The notes under the pieces: generated by a model
What the model saw: the letters and a program-made list of their open reading frames with translations, nothing else
What the model was told of the DNA's origin: nothing
Database searches by the model: none
Shown here: positions 6,915-15,411 of the stretch, piece by piece
Numbering within the stretch: position 1 is the first letter of the stretch
Layout of the letters: every line of letters starts with the position of its first letter
Source of the DNA: Candidatus Gallibacteroides avistercoris
GTDB taxonomy: Bacteria > Bacteroidota > Bacteroidia > Bacteroidales > CHK158-818
DNA length: 23,640 nucleotides
NCBI GenBank assembly: GCA_018714665.1
Contig: DVNA01000135.1
Coordinates: forward strand, 1-23,640
Reading direction: 5' to 3'
Position numbers and translations under genes: made by a program

Positions 6915-8714
6915 TTACGCTTTTTGGCTGCGTTTGCGTTCGGTTTCGTCCAGAATGATTTTGCGCAGGCGCAGGTGATGCGGTGTTACTTCGACGTATT
7001 CGTCTTCCTTGATATACTCCAACGCCTCTTCCAGACTGAATACTACGGGGGGGACGATACGTGCCTTGTCGTCAGCGCCCGAAGCCCGCATGTTGGTCAG
7101 TTTCTTGGATTTGGTTACGTTTACCACGATGTCGCCCTCTTTGGCGTTTTCGCCTACCACCTGTCCGGCATAAACCTCTTCCTGGGGGAAGATGAAGAAA
7201 CGTCCGCGGTCTTGCAGTTTATCGATGGCATAGGCAAATGCTGTACCGGCCTCCATGCTGATGAGCGATCCGTTTGTGCGGCGTTCGATGTCGCCTTTCC
7301 ACGGCTGGTATTCGAGGAATCGGTGTGCCATGATAGCCTCTCCGGCCGACGCGGTAAGCACGTTGTTGCGTAACCCGATGATGCCGCGTGAAGGGATGTT
7401 GAACTCCATGTGGATGCGGTCGCCTTGCGTCTCCATAATCAGCAGTTCTCCCTTGCGCCGGGTTACCATGTCGATGATCTTGCTGGAATACTCTTCGGGG
7501 AGATTGATGGTAAGTTGTTCTATCGGTTCGCATTTTACTCCGTCTATTTCACGGATGATCACTTGCGGTTGTCCCACCTGCAATTCGTATCCTTCGCGGC
7601 GCATGGTTTCAATCAAAACCGAGAGGTGAAGAACGCCGCGTCCATACACCGTCCATACATCCGAGTCGGGAGCTTTTTCTACCCGTAGGGCCAGGTTTCG
7701 GTCCAACTCGCTGGTCAGACGGTCGGCAATGTGACGGGAGGTTACATATTTCCCGTCTTTTCCGAAGAAAGGCGAGTCGTTGATGGTAAATGTCATGGAC
7801 ATGGTCGGTTCGTCTATGGCGATGCGGGGCAGCGGTTCGGGGTTTTGCAGGTCGGCAATGGTGTCGCCGATCTCGAAATTCTCGATGCCCACCAGCGCAC
7901 AGATGTCGCCTGATGAGGCCGAGGAAACTTTGGTGCGGCCCAGCCCTTCAAAAACATCCAGCTCCTTGATGCGTTGTTTGACAAAAGAGCCCTCCTTGGT
8001 ACAGAGGGATACATCCATCCCTTCGCGCAGTTCTCCGCGGTGGATGCGTCCTACGGCGATTCTCCCTACGTAGGGGGAGTAGTCGAGCGAGGTAATCAAC
8101 ATCTGGGGAGTACCTTCCAGATATTCCGGCTCGGGGATGTATTCGATAATGGCATCCAACAACGGCGTAATGCTGTTGGTGGGTTTGCGCCAGTCTGTTG
8201 ACATCCAGTTTTGTTTGGCTGAACCGTAAATGGTGGGGAAGTCCAGCTGTTCTTCCGTGGCATCGAGGCTGAACATCAGGTCGAAGACCATCTCCTGTAC
8301 CTCGTCGGGGCGGCAGTTGGGTTTATCCACCTTGTTGATTACCACTACCGGTTTTAATCCGATTTGGAGTGCCTTTTGCAGGACGAACCGCGTCTGGGGC
8401 ATGGGGCCTTCAAACGCATCGACCAGCAGCAGGCAGCCATCGGCCATATTCAATACCCGTTCTACTTCGCCTCCGAAATCGGAGTGCCCCGGGGTATCGA
8501 TGATGTTTATCTTATAGTCTTTATATCGGATAGAGACGTTCTTGGAGAGGATGGTAATACCTCTTTCGCGTTCCAGATCGTTGTTGTCCAGAATTAACTC
8601 GCCGGTGTTTTGGTTCTCACGAAACAGTTGTCCGGCCAAAAGCATTTTATCGACCAGCGTTGTTTTGCCGTGGTCTACGTGGGCTATAATCGCGATGTTT
8701 CTGATTTTTTGCAT
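6915..8714 (-). CDS. typA: Ribosome-associated GTPase TypA/BipA
   Basis: Translational GTPase of the EF-G/LepA group that binds the 70S ribosome and contributes to 50S assembly and stress growth. Length 599 matches the family (about 605). G1 AHVDHGKT (11-18), switch segment RERGITI (49-55), G3 DTPGH (73-77), G4 NKVD (127-130). Then come the beta-barrel domain II, EF-G-like domains III and V (the latter with SRGIIGLRNN), and the BipA-specific C-terminus with NMRASGADD. Start at 8714 puts G1 at the normal position. It stands alone, with its own promoter and terminator, and is divergent from rpsO. Confidence 0.98.
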   Translation of the reverse strand: MQKIRNIAIIAHVDHGKTTLVDKMLLAGQLFRENQNTGELILDNNDLERERGITILSKNVSIRYKDYKINIIDTPGHSDFGGEVERVLNMADGCLLLVDAFEGPMPQTRFVLQKALQIGLKPVVVINKVDKPNCRPDEVQEMVFDLMFSLDATEEQLDFPTIYGSAKQNWMSTDWRKPTNSITPLLDAIIEYIPEPEYLEGTPQMLITSLDYSPYVGRIAVGRIHRGELREGMDVSLCTKEGSFVKQRIKELDVFEGLGRTKVSSASSGDICALVGIENFEIGDTIADLQNPEPLPRIAIDEPTMSMTFTINDSPFFGKDGKYVTSRHIADRLTSELDRNLALRVEKAPDSDVWTVYGRGVLHLSVLIETMRREGYELQVGQPQVIIREIDGVKCEPIEQLTINLPEEYSSKIIDMVTRRKGELLIMETQGDRIHMEFNIPSRGIIGLRNNVLTASAGEAIMAHRFLEYQPWKGDIERRTNGSLISMEAGTAFAYAIDKLQDRGRFFIFPQEEVYAGQVVGENAKEGDIVVNVTKSKKLTNMRASGADDKARIVPPVVFSLEEALEYIKEDEYVEVTPHHLRLRKIILDETERKRSQKA

Positions 8715-8733
8715 ATCTTCTCTTTTGGTGGTG

Positions 8734-8741
8734 CAAAAGTA
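8734..8741 (-). promoter_or_regulatory. -7 element of the typA promoter
   Basis: On the minus strand TACTTTTG, an exact TAnnTTTG match, 19 bp before the typA start codon. No clear TTTG at -33, so the element is partial. Confidence 0.6.
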
Positions 8742-8859
8742 CTATTTTTTTTGATGCGCGATATACGATGGCCGTTATTAATCTGTATTTTGTTACATTA
8801 ATTTAGAGGTTTTGTCCCAGACTGTTTTTGAGAAGGGTAAATAAAAAAGCGGACAAAGA

Positions 8860-8890
8860 TTTGTTTTTCAAAAACTAATGGTTACCTTTG
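8860..8890 (+). promoter_or_regulatory. rpsO promoter
   Basis: TTTG at 8860-8863, a spacer of exactly 19 bases, and TACCTTTG at 8883-8890. This is the full Bacteroidota housekeeping promoter consensus, about 41 bp before the rpsO start. Confidence 0.85.
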
Positions 8891-8931
8891 TGCGCTCAAA
8901 AGAATTTTTATTAATCATAAAACAGAAAAAA

Positions 8932-9201
8932 ATGTATTTAGATTCTGAGAAAAAGAAAGAAATCTTTGGGAAATACGGAAAGTCTAATACTGATACTGGC
9001 TCACCCGAAGCACAGATTGCATTATTTTCATACCGTATCGCCCATTTGACTGAACACTTAAAGTCAAATCACAAAGATTATAGTACTGCCAGAGCTCTTC
9101 GTATGTTGGTAGGTAAACGTCGCCGTATGCTCGATTATTTGATTAAAATCGACATTGAACGTTATCGTGCTATTATTAAAGAGCTTAACATCAGAAAGTA
9201 A
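8932..9201 (+). CDS. rpsO: 30S ribosomal protein S15
   Basis: Primary 16S rRNA-binding protein that nucleates the platform of the small subunit. The ATG at 8932 gives 89 residues (MYLDSEKKKEIF...), the exact family length; the in-frame ATG at 8878 lies upstream of the promoter -7 element and is therefore not used. Family landmarks: DTGSPEAQIALFS, HLKSNHKDYSTARALRMLVGKRRRMLDYL and the C-terminal RYRAIIKELNIRK. The leader is A-rich without a Shine-Dalgarno site. Monocistronic between a complete promoter and a strong terminator. Confidence 0.98.
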   Translation: MYLDSEKKKEIFGKYGKSNTDTGSPEAQIALFSYRIAHLTEHLKSNHKDYSTARALRMLVGKRRRMLDYLIKIDIERYRAIIKELNIRK

Positions 9202-9223
9202 ACGTATTGCTTTTTGTAAGCGG

Positions 9224-9258
9224 AACCGGGAGAGTCGTATGGCTCTCCCGGTTTTTTA
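9224..9258 (+). terminator. Rho-independent terminator of rpsO
   Basis: Stem AACCGGGAGAG (9224-9234) pairs with CTCTCCCGGTT (9243-9253), the helix continuing by two more pairs into a GTAT loop, followed by a T-run; 22 bp after the stop codon. Confidence 0.93.
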
Positions 9259-9306
9259 TTTTACCATATTTTTGGGAAATGTGTCGGCATAAATTCGTCT
9301 GTAACG

Positions 9307-9337
9307 TTTGTGTCGAATCAATTAATTTCTAATTTTG
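9307..9337 (+). promoter_or_regulatory. Promoter of the M16 peptidase gene
   Basis: TTTG at 9307-9310, 19-base spacer, TAATTTTG at 9330-9337: exact consensus, 31 bp before the start codon. Confidence 0.85.
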
Positions 9338-9368
9338 TGTATTCAGTATAACAAAAAATGAATAGATT

Positions 9369-12191
9369 ATGAGAAAAAAGAGAAACCTGTCATATGCAAT
9401 CTGGTTAATCGTATGGGTGCTTGTCTTTCCGGTAAATGCCCAGCAGAAGGCTCCGGAGCCTCTGCCGATAGATTCGGCTGTCCGTTACGGTGTATTGCCC
9501 AACGGTTTAACCTATTATATCCGGCATAACGAGTATCCCAAAGACCGGGCCGAGTTCTACATTGCCCAGAAGGTCGGGTCGATTCTGGAAGAGGAGGACC
9601 AGCGGGGATTGGCCCATTTCCTGGAACACATGGCCTTTAACGGGACAAAGAATTTCCCGGAGAAAACCCTGTTGACGTGGTTGCAAAGCATCGGAGTCAA
9701 GTTCGGTGCGGATGTGAATGCCTACACGTCGTTTGACGAAACGGTTTACAACATTTCCAATGTCCCTACCACGCGTGAGAGTATCATCGACTCGTGTATC
9801 TTGATTCTACACGATTGGGCGTCGGAGATAGCCTTGGAAGATGAAGAGATTGATAACGAACGAGGTGTAATTACCGAGGAGTGGAGGACACGGGCCGATG
9901 CCTCCTCCCGGATGTGGGACAAGTCCATTCCCGTCCTTTTTGCCGGCAGCCGCTATGCCGACCGGATGCCGATCGGGAAAATGGAGATTGTCCAGAATTT
10001 TCCCTATCAGCTCCTCCGGGATTATTATCACAAGTGGTATCGTCCCGATTTGCAGGGAATCATTATTGTGGGAGATTTCGATGCCGATCGGGTAGAGAAG
10101 AAGGTAAAAGAGGTGTTCGGTAGTATCCGGATGCCTGAGAATGCGGCTGAACGAGTCTATTATCAGGTTCCGGACAACGAAGAGCCGATTGTGGCCATTG
10201 CTACCGACAAGGAGGCCTCCAATGCCATTGTTACGATGTTCTTCAAGCATGACCAGATGCCGGGTCAACTCAAAGCGACCATCGCCGGTTTGGCCGATAA
10301 TTATATAAAGATGGCGATTACTTCGATGTTGAATACCCGCTTGGAAGAGCTTACGCAAAAGGCCGATGCTCCGTTCCTGGGTGCCACTTCGAGCGATGGA
10401 GCCTTTGTCGTTTCCAATACGAAAGATGCCTTTGCCGCCGCCGCTGCCGGAACTCCTGAAAAATTGGAAGAGGCTTTTGCCGCCCTGGTTAGGGAGTTGG
10501 AACGGGTGAGACGATACGGTTTTACCGAATCGGAATATGAACGGGCCAAAGCACAGATATTGAGTTATATCGATAACCTGTATGCTGAACGGAACAATCG
10601 CTACAACTCCTCGTATGTACAGGAATATGTAGATCATTTTATCAACGGCGGCTCCATTACGGGCGTTGAACGGGAGGTAGATTTGTTGAAATCGATTATC
10701 CAGGATATTCCTGATGTCGGGTTGATCAACCAGGTAGCGAAAACTCTTATCGGCGATAAGAACATCGCTTTTGCCATAACAGCCCCTGAACAGGACGGTA
10801 TTTCCTATCCGTCAGCAGAACAGTTGGTCACTCTGTTCCAAAAAATTCGGCAGGAGGAAATAGCACCATACGCCGATACCGTCTCTAACCAACCGCTGAT
10901 GGAAAATCTTCCGAAGCCGGGACGTATTGTAAAAGAGAAAGAGAACAAACAGTTGGGTACTACTACCTGGACCTTGTCCAACGGCGTTACCGTCATCCTG
11001 AAACCGACCGACTTCCAGAAAGATGAAATCGGATTCCGGGCATACAGCCCCGGAGGAGGCTCTCTGTACGACGACTCGGATATCCTCTCGTTGCAGGTGA
11101 TAAACAGCGTTATGGGCATTAGCAAATTCGGCGGGTTTACACAGACGGAGCTGACCAAAATGCTGGCTGGCAAGCAGGCCTATATATCCAGTTACGTCCA
11201 GGATAATTACGAAGGCTTGCAGGGAAGCAGTACGGTAAAGGATTTGAAAACACTTATGCAGCTCATTTACCTGACCTTTACCGATGCCGATAAAGACGAA
11301 GCCGCCTTTACCGCCTGGAAAGAGCGGGTGGAAACATCCCTTAAAAATCAGGAGGCCGATCCTGCAACCGCATTCAACGATACCCTCAACATGGCATTGT
11401 ATCAAGGGCATCCCCGCACATTGCCCGTCAAGTCGCACCAAATAGCCGATATTGATTACGACCGTATCCTGGAAATATACCGGGACCGGTTCAGCGACGC
11501 TTCCGACTTTACCTTTACCTTTGTCGGAAACCTGAACCTCGATACCATGCGGGTTTATGCCGAACAATATCTGGCTTCCCTGCCCGATTTGGACAGGAAG
11601 GAGAAAGGCAAGTTCAATGTATATCTGCGCAAGGGCAAAGATACTCGCCTGTTTGAAAAGACGATGGAGACTCCCAAATCGTCCGTTACGGCCGTATTCT
11701 CCGGCAAATGCAAGTTTACCCCGGAAAATTCGGTCAAGATGGATATCCTTACCGATATTTTACGGCAGATGTACGTTGAGTCGATTCGTGAAAAAGAGGG
11801 CGGAACGTACGGAGTTCAGGTGGGCGGCTCCATCGATGCCGGAACCAAAACCTTTGCGCTGAACTTCTCGTTCGATACCAACAAGGAGTTACGCGAGCGG
11901 TTGTTGAACCTGGCCTTGCAAGAATTGAAACAGTTGGCAGAAAAAGGCCCCGATCCCAAATATGTGAATTCGGTTAAAGAATATTGGTTGAAATCTCACA
12001 GCCAGCACTTGAAAATGAACGGCTATTGGCTGCAAATGTTGGAACTTAACCACAAGTACGGCATAGACAATATCTCCGATTACAATACTTTGGTAGAGAA
12101 ACAGACCCCTGAAAGCATCCGGAAATTTGCCCGACAATTGTTGAAACAGGGTAATGAAGTGATTGTTTCGATGGATGGGGTAAAAGAGTAA
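9369..12191 (+). CDS. Secreted M16-family zinc metallopeptidase (pitrilysin type)
   Basis: A 940-residue exported endopeptidase. The signal peptide (MRKKRNLSYAIWLIVWVLVFPVNA, cleavage after about 24) sends it to the periplasm. The first M16 domain has the inverted zinc motif HFLEH (83-87): His83 and His87 bind zinc, Glu86 is catalytic, and Glu164 in NERGVI is the third ligand, giving exactly HxxEH-x76-E as in pitrilysin. Two M16 C-terminal domains and a second, catalytically empty M16 half follow. The second half starts around 530 (TWTLSNGVTVILKPTDF), and GGFTQTEL occupies the region where HxxEH would lie. The active-plus-inactive two-half layout is that of pitrilysin and insulysin. Monocistronic, with its own promoter and a terminator shared with ahpF. 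Natural substrate unknown. Confidence 0.95.
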   Translation: MRKKRNLSYAIWLIVWVLVFPVNAQQKAPEPLPIDSAVRYGVLPNGLTYYIRHNEYPKDRAEFYIAQKVGSILEEEDQRGLAHFLEHMAFNGTKNFPEKTLLTWLQSIGVKFGADVNAYTSFDETVYNISNVPTTRESIIDSCILILHDWASEIALEDEEIDNERGVITEEWRTRADASSRMWDKSIPVLFAGSRYADRMPIGKMEIVQNFPYQLLRDYYHKWYRPDLQGIIIVGDFDADRVEKKVKEVFGSIRMPENAAERVYYQVPDNEEPIVAIATDKEASNAIVTMFFKHDQMPGQLKATIAGLADNYIKMAITSMLNTRLEELTQKADAPFLGATSSDGAFVVSNTKDAFAAAAAGTPEKLEEAFAALVRELERVRRYGFTESEYERAKAQILSYIDNLYAERNNRYNSSYVQEYVDHFINGGSITGVEREVDLLKSIIQDIPDVGLINQVAKTLIGDKNIAFAITAPEQDGISYPSAEQLVTLFQKIRQEEIAPYADTVSNQPLMENLPKPGRIVKEKENKQLGTTTWTLSNGVTVILKPTDFQKDEIGFRAYSPGGGSLYDDSDILSLQVINSVMGISKFGGFTQTELTKMLAGKQAYISSYVQDNYEGLQGSSTVKDLKTLMQLIYLTFTDADKDEAAFTAWKERVETSLKNQEADPATAFNDTLNMALYQGHPRTLPVKSHQIADIDYDRILEIYRDRFSDASDFTFTFVGNLNLDTMRVYAEQYLASLPDLDRKEKGKFNVYLRKGKDTRLFEKTMETPKSSVTAVFSGKCKFTPENSVKMDILTDILRQMYVESIREKEGGTYGVQVGGSIDAGTKTFALNFSFDTNKELRERLLNLALQELKQLAEKGPDPKYVNSVKEYWLKSHSQHLKMNGYWLQMLELNHKYGIDNISDYNTLVEKQTPESIRKFARQLLKQGNEVIVSMDGVKE

Positions 12192-12221
12192 CCGGTTTAG
12201 GAAAGAGGAATCAATCTTTTG

Positions 12222-12264
12222 ATACGAAAAAAGGAGCGGGAAGAGACCGCTCCTTTTTTCGTAT
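12222..12264. terminator. Bidirectional terminator between M16 peptidase and ahpF
   Basis: Perfect 18-bp stem (12222-12239 with 12247-12264) and a seven-base loop. It has A6 on the left arm and T6 on the right, so it terminates the plus-strand peptidase gene (30 bp after its stop) and the minus-strand ahpF gene (14 bp after its stop). Confidence 0.93.
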
Positions 12265-12277
12265 TTTGGGAACAGGG

Positions 12278-13828
12278 TTATATCACTCCCCTGACTTTGT
12301 CGTCGAAAGCAGATAGGGCGGCTTTCGCTCCTTCGCCCATGGCTATCACAATCTGTTTGTACGGAACCGAGGATACATCTCCGGCGGCATATACTCCCGG
12401 GACAGAGGTGCGGCAATAAGGGTCTATGACGATTTCGCCCGTTGAGGTCATATCCAACAATCCTTTGAAAAGATTGCTGTTGGCCGTCAATCCTATCTGA
12501 ACAAATATACCGTCCAACGCAATATCCTGAACCTCGTTTGTCTGGCGGTCTTTCACCCGGATACCGGTCACTTTTCCTTGGTCAGCTATCACTTCGAGTG
12601 TCTGGGCATGGACAACGATTTCAACATTGGGCAGCTGTTTGGCTTTCTCTTGCAACACCTTGTCGGCTTTCAGTTCCTCCATGAACTCGAATACGGTAAC
12701 TTTTGAACAGATGCCGGCCAGGTCGATAGCCGCTTCCAGTCCGGAGTTCCCTCCACCGATGACAGCTACCGGTTTCCCTTGATAGAAGGGCCCGTCGCAA
12801 TGCGGGCAAAAAGCCACGCCATGTCCGATATGTTCTGCTTCACCGGGAACGTTGAGCCGTCTCCAACGGGCTCCGGTGGCCACGATCAAAGCGGGAGCCG
12901 AGAACTTTTCGCCGTTTTTGGTCGTAACCGTTTTTTCTTTTCCGGCGATATCTGCCTGTTCTACCTGGCGGTGTTCCCAAATATCCACCGGATATTGTTC
13001 CAGGTGTCTTTTCAGGTCAGACGCCAGTTGGTTGCCCGTTGTCTCGGGTACCGAAATCAGGTTCTCGATACCCACGGTCTCTTTCACCTGTCCGCCGATG
13101 CGTTCGGCAACAACCGCTACGCGCAACCCTTTGCGGGCCGAATATATGGCCGCGGCTGCCCCGGCAGGGCCTCCGCCCAACACCAGAACATCGTATGCAC
13201 GGGTAACATTTTCCTTCGTCGAAGGGAGGGAACCGTAGCGGGATTCCAGTTTACTCAGGAGTTCTCCGAAATCGCTCCGCCCTACGTGCAACAACTCGCC
13301 GTCTGCAAAAACAGCAGGTACACCCTGTATATGCAATGCTTCGATTTCATCTGGGAAGATTGCCCCATCTACCGTCTCGTGGCGGATGTTGTCGTTCAGC
13401 GTAACCATGGCATTCAGGGCCTGTACCACATCCGGGCAGTTGGTGCAGGTCAGCGAGACATAGGTCGTCAGCTGTATAGGCCCTTTTAAGGCCTTTACCC
13501 GGTTGCCGGTATTTTCGTCCGGCAGGTTTTTCCCTTTGCCGTCGCAGTTGAGTATGGCCAGCAGCAACGACGAAAATTCATGTCCGTTGGGGACGGCCCG
13601 GAAAGAGATGCCGGTAGGCGTACCGTTTTTTAGCAGGGAGAAGGATAGCCCCTCGCCGTCGGTTACCCGACACGAGATACGGGGAGAACACTCGGCTACG
13701 TCATTCAGAAGTCCCAACAGTTCGCTGCGGCTTTCGTGGCCGGGAGAGGCGGATATGTCCAGTAGATATTCCGCTTCGAGTCCTGCGAAGATGGATACCA
13801 GTTGCTCTTTGAGGGTTGAATCTAACAT
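12278..13828 (-). CDS. ahpF: Alkyl hydroperoxide reductase flavoprotein subunit AhpF
   Basis: NAD(P)H-dependent disulfide reductase that recycles AhpC. 516 residues against 521 in E. coli. The N-terminal double-thioredoxin-fold domain carries the redox pair Cys128-x-x-Cys131 (CTNC). The FAD-binding GGGPAGAAAA lies near residue 217, the thioredoxin-reductase-type pair is Cys341-x-x-Cys344 in FCPHCDG, and the NAD(P)H-binding GGGNSGLEAA follows. The C-terminal YAAGDV motif is also present. The spacing of both Cys pairs matches the enterobacterial enzyme. It follows ahpC by 20 bp in one operon, driven by the ahpC promoter. All catalytic residues are present. Confidence 0.97.
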   Translation of the reverse strand: MLDSTLKEQLVSIFAGLEAEYLLDISASPGHESRSELLGLLNDVAECSPRISCRVTDGEGLSFSLLKNGTPTGISFRAVPNGHEFSSLLLAILNCDGKGKNLPDENTGNRVKALKGPIQLTTYVSLTCTNCPDVVQALNAMVTLNDNIRHETVDGAIFPDEIEALHIQGVPAVFADGELLHVGRSDFGELLSKLESRYGSLPSTKENVTRAYDVLVLGGGPAGAAAAIYSARKGLRVAVVAERIGGQVKETVGIENLISVPETTGNQLASDLKRHLEQYPVDIWEHRQVEQADIAGKEKTVTTKNGEKFSAPALIVATGARWRRLNVPGEAEHIGHGVAFCPHCDGPFYQGKPVAVIGGGNSGLEAAIDLAGICSKVTVFEFMEELKADKVLQEKAKQLPNVEIVVHAQTLEVIADQGKVTGIRVKDRQTNEVQDIALDGIFVQIGLTANSNLFKGLLDMTSTGEIVIDPYCRTSVPGVYAAGDVSSVPYKQIVIAMGEGAKAALSAFDDKVRGVI

Positions 13829-13848
13829 GAGTATTTCTATTTAATTCG

Positions 13849-14415
13849 TTAAATTTTTCCTACCAGGTCGATACTCGGTTTGAGGGTGGCTTCGCCCCTC
13901 TTCCATTTTGCTGGACAAACCTCGCCATTGTGTGTTGCCACGAATTGGGCTGCCTCTACCTTGCGGAGCAGTTCATCGGCATTGCGGCCGATGTTATTGT
14001 CTTGTATCTCGGCAATCTTGATTCTTCCTTCGGGGTTTACCAGGAAGGTGCCGCGGTAAGCCATTCCTTCCTCTTCAATCATTACGCCGAATCCACGTGA
14101 GAGCACGCCGGTAGGATCGGCCAGCATGGGGTATTTTATCTTGCGGATGCTTTCCGAGGCGTCATGCCAGGCCTTGTGTACAAAGTGCGAGTCTGTGCTG
14201 ACCGAATAAACTTCTACGCCCATGGCTTGAAACTGATCGTATTTTTCGGCAATGTCTACCAATTCCGTAGGGCAAACGAATGTAAAGTCTGCCGGATAGA
14301 AGAAAAAGATGGCCCACTTGCCTTTAACGTCGTCGCTGGTTACTTTCTTAAAACTTCCGTTGTGGTATGCCTGTACTGAAAACTGAGGCATTGGTGCATT
14401 GATAATAGGTTCCAT
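13849..14415 (-). CDS. ahpC: Alkyl hydroperoxide reductase peroxiredoxin AhpC
   Basis: Typical 2-Cys peroxiredoxin reducing hydrogen peroxide, organic peroxides and peroxynitrite. The start at 14415 (MEPIINAPMPQF) gives 188 residues, the usual size; an upstream in-frame ATG at 14490 lies before the promoter -7 element. Peroxidatic Cys48 in DFTFVCPTE, resolving Cys167 in GEVCPAKW. Both are in register with the E. coli protein. The GGFG-type and C-terminal YF elements of sensitive peroxiredoxins are not clear: the motif here reads RNADEL and the tail ends SIDLVGKI. First gene of an ahpC-ahpF operon with a full promoter and a possible operator upstream. Confidence 0.98.
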   Translation of the reverse strand: MEPIINAPMPQFSVQAYHNGSFKKVTSDDVKGKWAIFFFYPADFTFVCPTELVDIAEKYDQFQAMGVEVYSVSTDSHFVHKAWHDASESIRKIKYPMLADPTGVLSRGFGVMIEEEGMAYRGTFLVNPEGRIKIAEIQDNNIGRNADELLRKVEAAQFVATHNGEVCPAKWKRGEATLKPSIDLVGKI

Positions 14416-14460
14416 AATTTTTATTTTTGAGGGTTTATAAATAGTTCTTTTTCGTTGAGA

Positions 14461-14491
14461 CAAACATACGCAGCAATTTTTCCGGTACAAA
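14461..14491 (-). promoter_or_regulatory. ahpCF promoter
   Basis: Minus strand: TTTG (14488-14491), 19-base spacer, TATGTTTG (14461-14468). Exact consensus; the leader to the start codon is about 45 bp. Confidence 0.85.
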
Positions 14492-14518
14492 CAAATTTCG
14501 ATTGATTGTCTTTATACC

Positions 14519-14533
14519 GTTATTTAGAATAAC
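14519..14533 (-). promoter_or_regulatory. Inverted repeat upstream of the ahpCF promoter, possible OxyR-type operator
   Basis: GTTATT-TAG-AATAAC is a perfect six-base inverted repeat, 27 bp upstream of the -33 element and centred about 70 bp before the presumed transcription start. It contains the LysR-family spacing T-N11-A (TTATTTAGAATAA). OxyR, a LysR-type activator, is known to control ahpCF in Bacteroides; that this is its site is inference. Confidence 0.35.
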
Positions 14534-14590
14534 AATGGTTTTTTGTCTTTTGTTTGGTGATGGGCTGGATGGCAGCTTCGGAGATGGGAG

Positions 14591-14631
14591 GATAAAATAA
14601 AAAAGGTTGTCCTTTCTCAAAGAACAACCTT
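14591..14631 (-). terminator. Rho-independent terminator of the tRNA-Leu gene
   Basis: On the minus strand AAGGTTGT pairs with ACAACCTT (arms at 14624-14631 and 14603-14610), followed by a run TTTTTATTTTAT. It lies 8 bp beyond the tRNA 3' end. Confidence 0.88.
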
Positions 14632-14638
14632 GAACGTG

Positions 14639-14720
14639 TGCGGATGACGGGACTCGAACCCACACGTCGTAAGACACTAGATCCTAAGTCTAGCGCGGCT
14701 ACCAATTACGCCACATCCGC
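14639..14720 (-). tRNA. tRNA-Leu, anticodon UAG
   Basis: Acceptor stem GCGGATG (5' end at 14720) pairs with CATCCGC, discriminator A at 14639. The anticodon arm is CTAGA-CTTAGGA-TCTAG, with anticodon TAG at 14684-14686. There is a long variable arm typical of leucine tRNA, and the T arm contains GGTTCGAGTCC. The CCA end is not encoded. It has its own promoter and terminator. Confidence 0.95.
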
Positions 14721-14737
14721 TTGATGCTTTTGCAATG

Positions 14738-14768
14738 CAAAGGTAATGATATTGTCGGTTTGTACAAA
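14738..14768 (-). promoter_or_regulatory. tRNA-Leu promoter
   Basis: Minus strand: TTTG (14765-14768), 19-base spacer, TACCTTTG (14738-14745), ending 17 bp before the tRNA 5' end. Confidence 0.85.
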
Positions 14769-14840
14769 ATATTCCGAAAATTTCTTGTGAGCGGGTTATT
14801 GACTCCGTTGGCTTTTGTTGGAAAAGAAGAAAGCATTTGG

Positions 14841-14879
14841 ATAAAAAAACGCAGGACAGGAAATTTCCTGCCCTGCGTT
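14841..14879 (-). terminator. Rho-independent terminator of tpx
   Basis: Long hairpin: AACGCAGG with CCTGCGTT (14848-14855, 14872-14879) and, after one mismatch, CAGGAAA with TTTCCTG. On the minus strand it is followed by seven T. It lies 20 bp after the tpx stop. Confidence 0.9.
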
Positions 14880-14898
14880 GCAGCGAGCACACACTTGA

Positions 14899-15399
14899 CT
14901 ATTTCAAAACATTCAGCACTGCTTCGTAATTGGGTTCGTGGGTTATTTCAGGAACCAACTCTTCGTAGATGATGTTGAAATCTTCATCGATCACTACAAC
15001 CGACCGGGCCAGGAGTCCGGCCAACGGACCGTCTGTCATTTCTACTCCGTACGCTTTGCCGAAATCGCTGCTTCTGAATGCCGAAACCGGGATTACCTGG
15101 TCAATGCCTTCCGTCGTACAGAAACGGGATTGGGCAAAGGGCAAATCTTTTGAGATAGCCAATATCACGGTATTGGGCATTTGAGCAGCCAGCTGGTTGA
15201 ATTTTCGCACAGATGTGGCGCATACCGAAGTATCCAGGCTGGGAAAGATGTTCAATACCAGTCGTTTGCCTTTTAAGTCGCAACAAGATAGTTCGGAAAG
15301 ATCCGATTTTGTCAACTGGAAACAGGGTGCTTTTTCACCGGTTTTGGGCAGCGAGCCGCAGGTATGGACCGGATTCCCTTTCAGTGTTATGGTAGCCAT
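14899..15399 (-). CDS. tpx: Thiol peroxidase Tpx (atypical 2-Cys peroxiredoxin)
   Basis: 166-residue lipid-hydroperoxide peroxidase, normally reduced by thioredoxin. Peroxidatic Cys60 in the family motif SLDTSVCATS; resolving Cys94 in RFCTTEG, the same 34-residue separation as in E. coli (61 and 95). Further matches are TLKGNPV at the N-terminus and GPLAGLLARSVVVID. Extra cysteines at 14, 26, 39 and 40 are unusual for the family. It begins only 12 bp after the stop of a secreted thioredoxin-fold gene on the same strand, so both are likely on one transcript. Tpx has no signal peptide here, so the two products would work in different compartments unless it is exported some other way. Confidence 0.97.
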   Translation of the reverse strand: MATITLKGNPVHTCGSLPKTGEKAPCFQLTKSDLSELSCCDLKGKRLVLNIFPSLDTSVCATSVRKFNQLAAQMPNTVILAISKDLPFAQSRFCTTEGIDQVIPVSAFRSSDFGKAYGVEMTDGPLAGLLARSVVVIDEDFNIIYEELVPEITHEPNYEAVLNVLK

Positions 15400-15411
15400 A
15401 GTTTTTTATTT

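Noticed and set aside
6861..7373. 170-residue plus-strand frame and several others opposite typA
   Set aside because: Antisense shadows of a well-supported GTPase gene, with no domain features.
8878..8931. Upstream ATG for rpsO
   Set aside because: It lies ahead of the promoter -7 element (8883-8890) and adds 18 residues not found in S15.
14416..14490. N-terminal extension of AhpC from an ATG at 14490
   Set aside because: Overlaps the promoter and is not part of the peroxiredoxin fold.
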